Part shown: positions 62,235 to 64,000 of the stretch, one piece after another
Layout of the letters: each line of letters opens with the position of its first letter
How positions within the stretch are numbered: the stretch's first letter is position 1
From: Deltaproteobacteria bacterium
Lineage (GTDB): Bacteria > Desulfobacterota > Binatia > UBA1149 > JAJCZL01
DNA: 64,000 bases
Reading direction: 5' to 3'
Assembly (NCBI GenBank): GCA_029262415.1
Contig: JAJCZL010000046.1
Coordinates: 1-64,000 of the forward strand
Made by a program: the position numbers and the translations under genes
The notes under the pieces: model-generated
What the model saw: the letters and a program-made list of their open reading frames with translations, nothing else
What the model was told of the DNA's origin: nothing
Database searches by the model: none

Positions 62235-63269
62235 ATGTACCCCCTGCCCATCCAGACCACTTCAACGCTGACTCTCTGCGCAAGCTTGGCTATCTGCGCG
62301 AGCTTAGTCGGAACCAGTGCCGTAGCGCAGAACGAGCCGCCGGACACCCATGGACGGGGAGCGCATGCCCAACACGCGATCAAACAGCCTGATATCGGCT
62401 TTAACATTCCCCGCGAGCGCAACTGGATAAAGCTGCAGCGCTGGCTATCGGGACAAAAGCTGGAGTCTAAGGCCGAGGTTTCCGTCGATATCTCCGACCC
62501 CTTTCTTCTCGCCGACGGCGCGCATCTGTTCGACATGTACTGCGCCAACTGCCACGGCGCCCAAGGCAAAGGCGACGGTCCGCGCGCCGACGGTCTTGAA
62601 CCGAGGCCTCGCGATCTGGCATCCGGTATGTTCAAGTTCCGCTCGACTCCCTCAGGCGAGCCACCGACAAGCCAGGATCTGTTTCAAACCATCAGCGGCG
62701 GTCTGCGTGGCACAGGGATGCTTCCTTTCGCCGATCTTGCCGAGTCGCAACGCTGGGCTCTGGTAGCCCACGTGAGCAAACTCGCCAACCTGCAGGCACA
62801 GGACTCCGACCAAGGACCACTGGACGTACCCGCGCCACAGCAGGGGACCTCGTTGCGGGATCGAGTCGCGCGCGGCCGACAGTTCTACACCAAGCTGGGC
62901 TGTGACAAGTGTCACGGCCTCACCGGGCGTGGCGACGGCCCCTCGGCCCGCGATCAAGTGGATGCTTACGGCAGGCCTATGGTGCCCAGGGATTTTGTGA
63001 CCCAAGCTCTCAAGCGCGGCGAATACCCGGAAGACATCTATCAGAGCATCGCGACCGGACTCGATGGAACCCCGATGCCCGGTTATCTGGAAAGCGCTGC
63101 GAGCGAGGAGATCTGGGATCTGGTCGCGTTCGTGAGTTCACTTCCGGCTCAGGGTTTCAGCAAAGTCTCTGCTCTGGAACTCGCCCGCGCGCGCGAGTTG
63201 GTGAACATACAGCAAGGCCGCGGCCGGCACGCCGTGATCTCGGGATGCGGCTGCAGCTCAAGACGGTAA
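62235..63269 (+). CDS. Exported diheme c-type cytochrome
   Basis: 344 residues. The signal peptide (TLCASLAICASLVGTSAVAQ) ends near residue 31. Two class I cytochrome c domains: first heme site C103-A-N-C-H with Met162 in GTGMLPF as likely axial ligand, and second site C223-D-K-C-H with GTPMPGY. Both show the GKGDGP/GRGDGPS sequence after the heme. The C-terminus is Cys-rich (ISGCGCSSRR). An electron carrier or dehydrogenase subunit in the periplasm, matured by the Ccm system found at 40193. No partner oxidase is adjacent. Confidence 0.92.
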   Translation: MYPLPIQTTSTLTLCASLAICASLVGTSAVAQNEPPDTHGRGAHAQHAIKQPDIGFNIPRERNWIKLQRWLSGQKLESKAEVSVDISDPFLLADGAHLFDMYCANCHGAQGKGDGPRADGLEPRPRDLASGMFKFRSTPSGEPPTSQDLFQTISGGLRGTGMLPFADLAESQRWALVAHVSKLANLQAQDSDQGPLDVPAPQQGTSLRDRVARGRQFYTKLGCDKCHGLTGRGDGPSARDQVDAYGRPMVPRDFVTQALKRGEYPEDIYQSIATGLDGTPMPGYLESAASEEIWDLVAFVSSLPAQGFSKVSALELARARELVNIQQGRGRHAVISGCGCSSRR

Positions 63270-63286
63270 GGTGCGGGCTTACGTGT

Positions 63287-64000
63287 TTACGCGTCTTTGT
63301 AGCGATAAAACCCGCGACCGCTCTTGCAGCCCAGGTAACCGGCGTCAACGTACTTTTTGAGCAACGGACACGGTCGGTACTTGTCGTCGCCGAGAACGTC
63401 TTTCATGACTTCCATGATCGCGAGGCAAGTGTCGAGACCGATGAGATCGGCCAGAGCCAGCGGGCCCATCGGCTGGTTGCTGCCGAGCTTCATAGCTCTA
63501 TCTACGTCTTCGACCGAACCCACGCCTTCGTATACACAATAGACCGCCTCATTGATCATCGGCAGCAGTACCCGGTTGACGATAAAGCCCGGGGAGTCCT
63601 CGGCGACCATAGTCACCTTGCCCATACGTTCGGATAACTCGCGAACCGTCTCGTAGGCATCGGTTCCAGTAGCAAGACCGCGCACGATCTCCACCAGCGT
63701 CATCACCTGCGGCGGATTCATGAAATGCATGCCGATAACCTTGTCGGGACGCCCGCTGCGGCTGCCGAGACGCGTTATCGAGATCGACGAGGTGTTCGAA
63801 GCAAGCACGACCTCGGATCGACAGATTTCGTTGAGTCGACGGAACAGCTCGATCTTGAGGTCTTCGTTTTCGCTGGCCGCTTCGATGACGAAGTCGGCAG
63901 CGGCGAGATCGGAGAACTCGGCCGTGGGGTAAACCCGGGCGCGGGTGGAAGCACCCTCTTCGGACGAAATCTTCTCCTTGCGCTGCAGTCGTTGCAGGCC
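63287..64000 (-). CDS. 3-hydroxyacyl-CoA dehydrogenase (3' part; 5' end outside window)
   Basis: The frame is open from the window edge to the stop at 63287, 237 codons, and continues past 64000. The sequence includes the middle of the NAD domain (AAADFVIEAASENEDLK), EVVLASNTSSISITRLGSR, the catalytic region HFMNPPQVMTLVEIVRGLAT, DSPGFIVNRVLLPMINEAVY and EDVDRAMKLGSNQPMGPLALADLIGLDTCL. This is the 3-hydroxybutyryl-CoA dehydrogenase type (Hbd/PaaH), which oxidises 3-hydroxyacyl-CoA with NAD+. Together with the thiolase at 34915 it points to beta-oxidation or hydroxybutyrate metabolism. Confidence 0.95.
   Translation of the reverse strand, partial: GLQRLQRKEKISSEEGASTRARVYPTAEFSDLAAADFVIEAASENEDLKIELFRRLNEICRSEVVLASNTSSISITRLGSRSGRPDKVIGMHFMNPPQVMTLVEIVRGLATGTDAYETVRELSERMGKVTMVAEDSPGFIVNRVLLPMINEAVYCVYEGVGSVEDVDRAMKLGSNQPMGPLALADLIGLDTCLAIMEVMKDVLGDDKYRPCPLLKKYVDAGYLGCKSGRGFYRYKDA

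Overview
The window is GC-rich, densely coded DNA from a Gram-negative bacterium. It carries a lipoprotein signal peptidase, an OmpA-type lipoprotein, a lipid A deacylase (PagL-like), cytochrome c maturation genes, c-type cytochromes, GlmS/GlmU and a DsbD. The gene content (P-II/GlnA under a sigma-54 promoter, WS/DGAT acyltransferase, zinc-finger plus histone-fold protein, DUF2855) fits an uncultured deltaproteobacterial-type lineage in the broad sense (Myxococcota, Desulfobacterota or Binatota). No rRNA or marker set is present, so a firmer placement is not possible.

Layout. 1-717: 3' end of an HNH endonuclease gene, then non-coding DNA with a 41-bp tandem repeat. 718-4856: an intact transposon. 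It has perfect 24-bp terminal inverted repeats, an 8-bp target duplication (ACGTTTAC), an IS1595-family transposase and at least five passenger genes of unknown function, plus a 66-nt tRNA-like/tmRNA-end-like sequence. It sits about 130 bp upstream of a sigma-54 promoter that drives glnB-glnA (4986-6996). 7012-11091: OmpA-like lipoprotein, lspA and ileS. 11170-19081: small proteins, a four-gene envelope glycan operon (GT-C, GT2, methyltransferase, DUF2304), a sulfatase-fold lipoprotein and a PlsC-type acyltransferase. 19199-31694: cstA, DEAD-box helicase, dsbD, pagL-like gene, RibB with a dead RibA domain, glmU-glmS, a beta-propeller protein, an L,D-transpeptidase and a stress-type protein. 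31941-38841: odd or degenerate enzymes (LMW-PTP-like, Cys-less MGMT homologue), a histidine kinase, thiolase, TPR protein and secreted alpha/beta hydrolase. 38914-43867: CDP-alcohol-phosphotransferase-like protein, ccmABCD (ccmD is only 49 codons) and an ABC1/UbiB kinase. 43864-54224: hemolysin III, BipA, the zinc-finger/histone-fold protein, a membrane-anchored HNH protein and many small housekeeping or unknown genes. 54389-64000: VOC, DUF427, arsC, carbonic anhydrase, DUF389, WS/DGAT, amidohydrolase, DinB, DUF4336, a deleted DUF486 gene, a diheme cytochrome c and the 3' part of a 3-hydroxyacyl-CoA dehydrogenase gene.

The most noteworthy structures are: (i) the complete cargo-carrying IS1595-type transposon; (ii) a 141-bp dispersed repeat, present three times and each time between the 3' ends of two converging genes, whose core 18-bp palindrome also lies in the HNH gene; (iii) the zinc-finger/histone-fold fusion; (iv) several enzymes with a replaced catalytic residue (PVHR MGMT homologue, Cys-less GTP cyclohydrolase II domain, Thr-type sulfatase fold).
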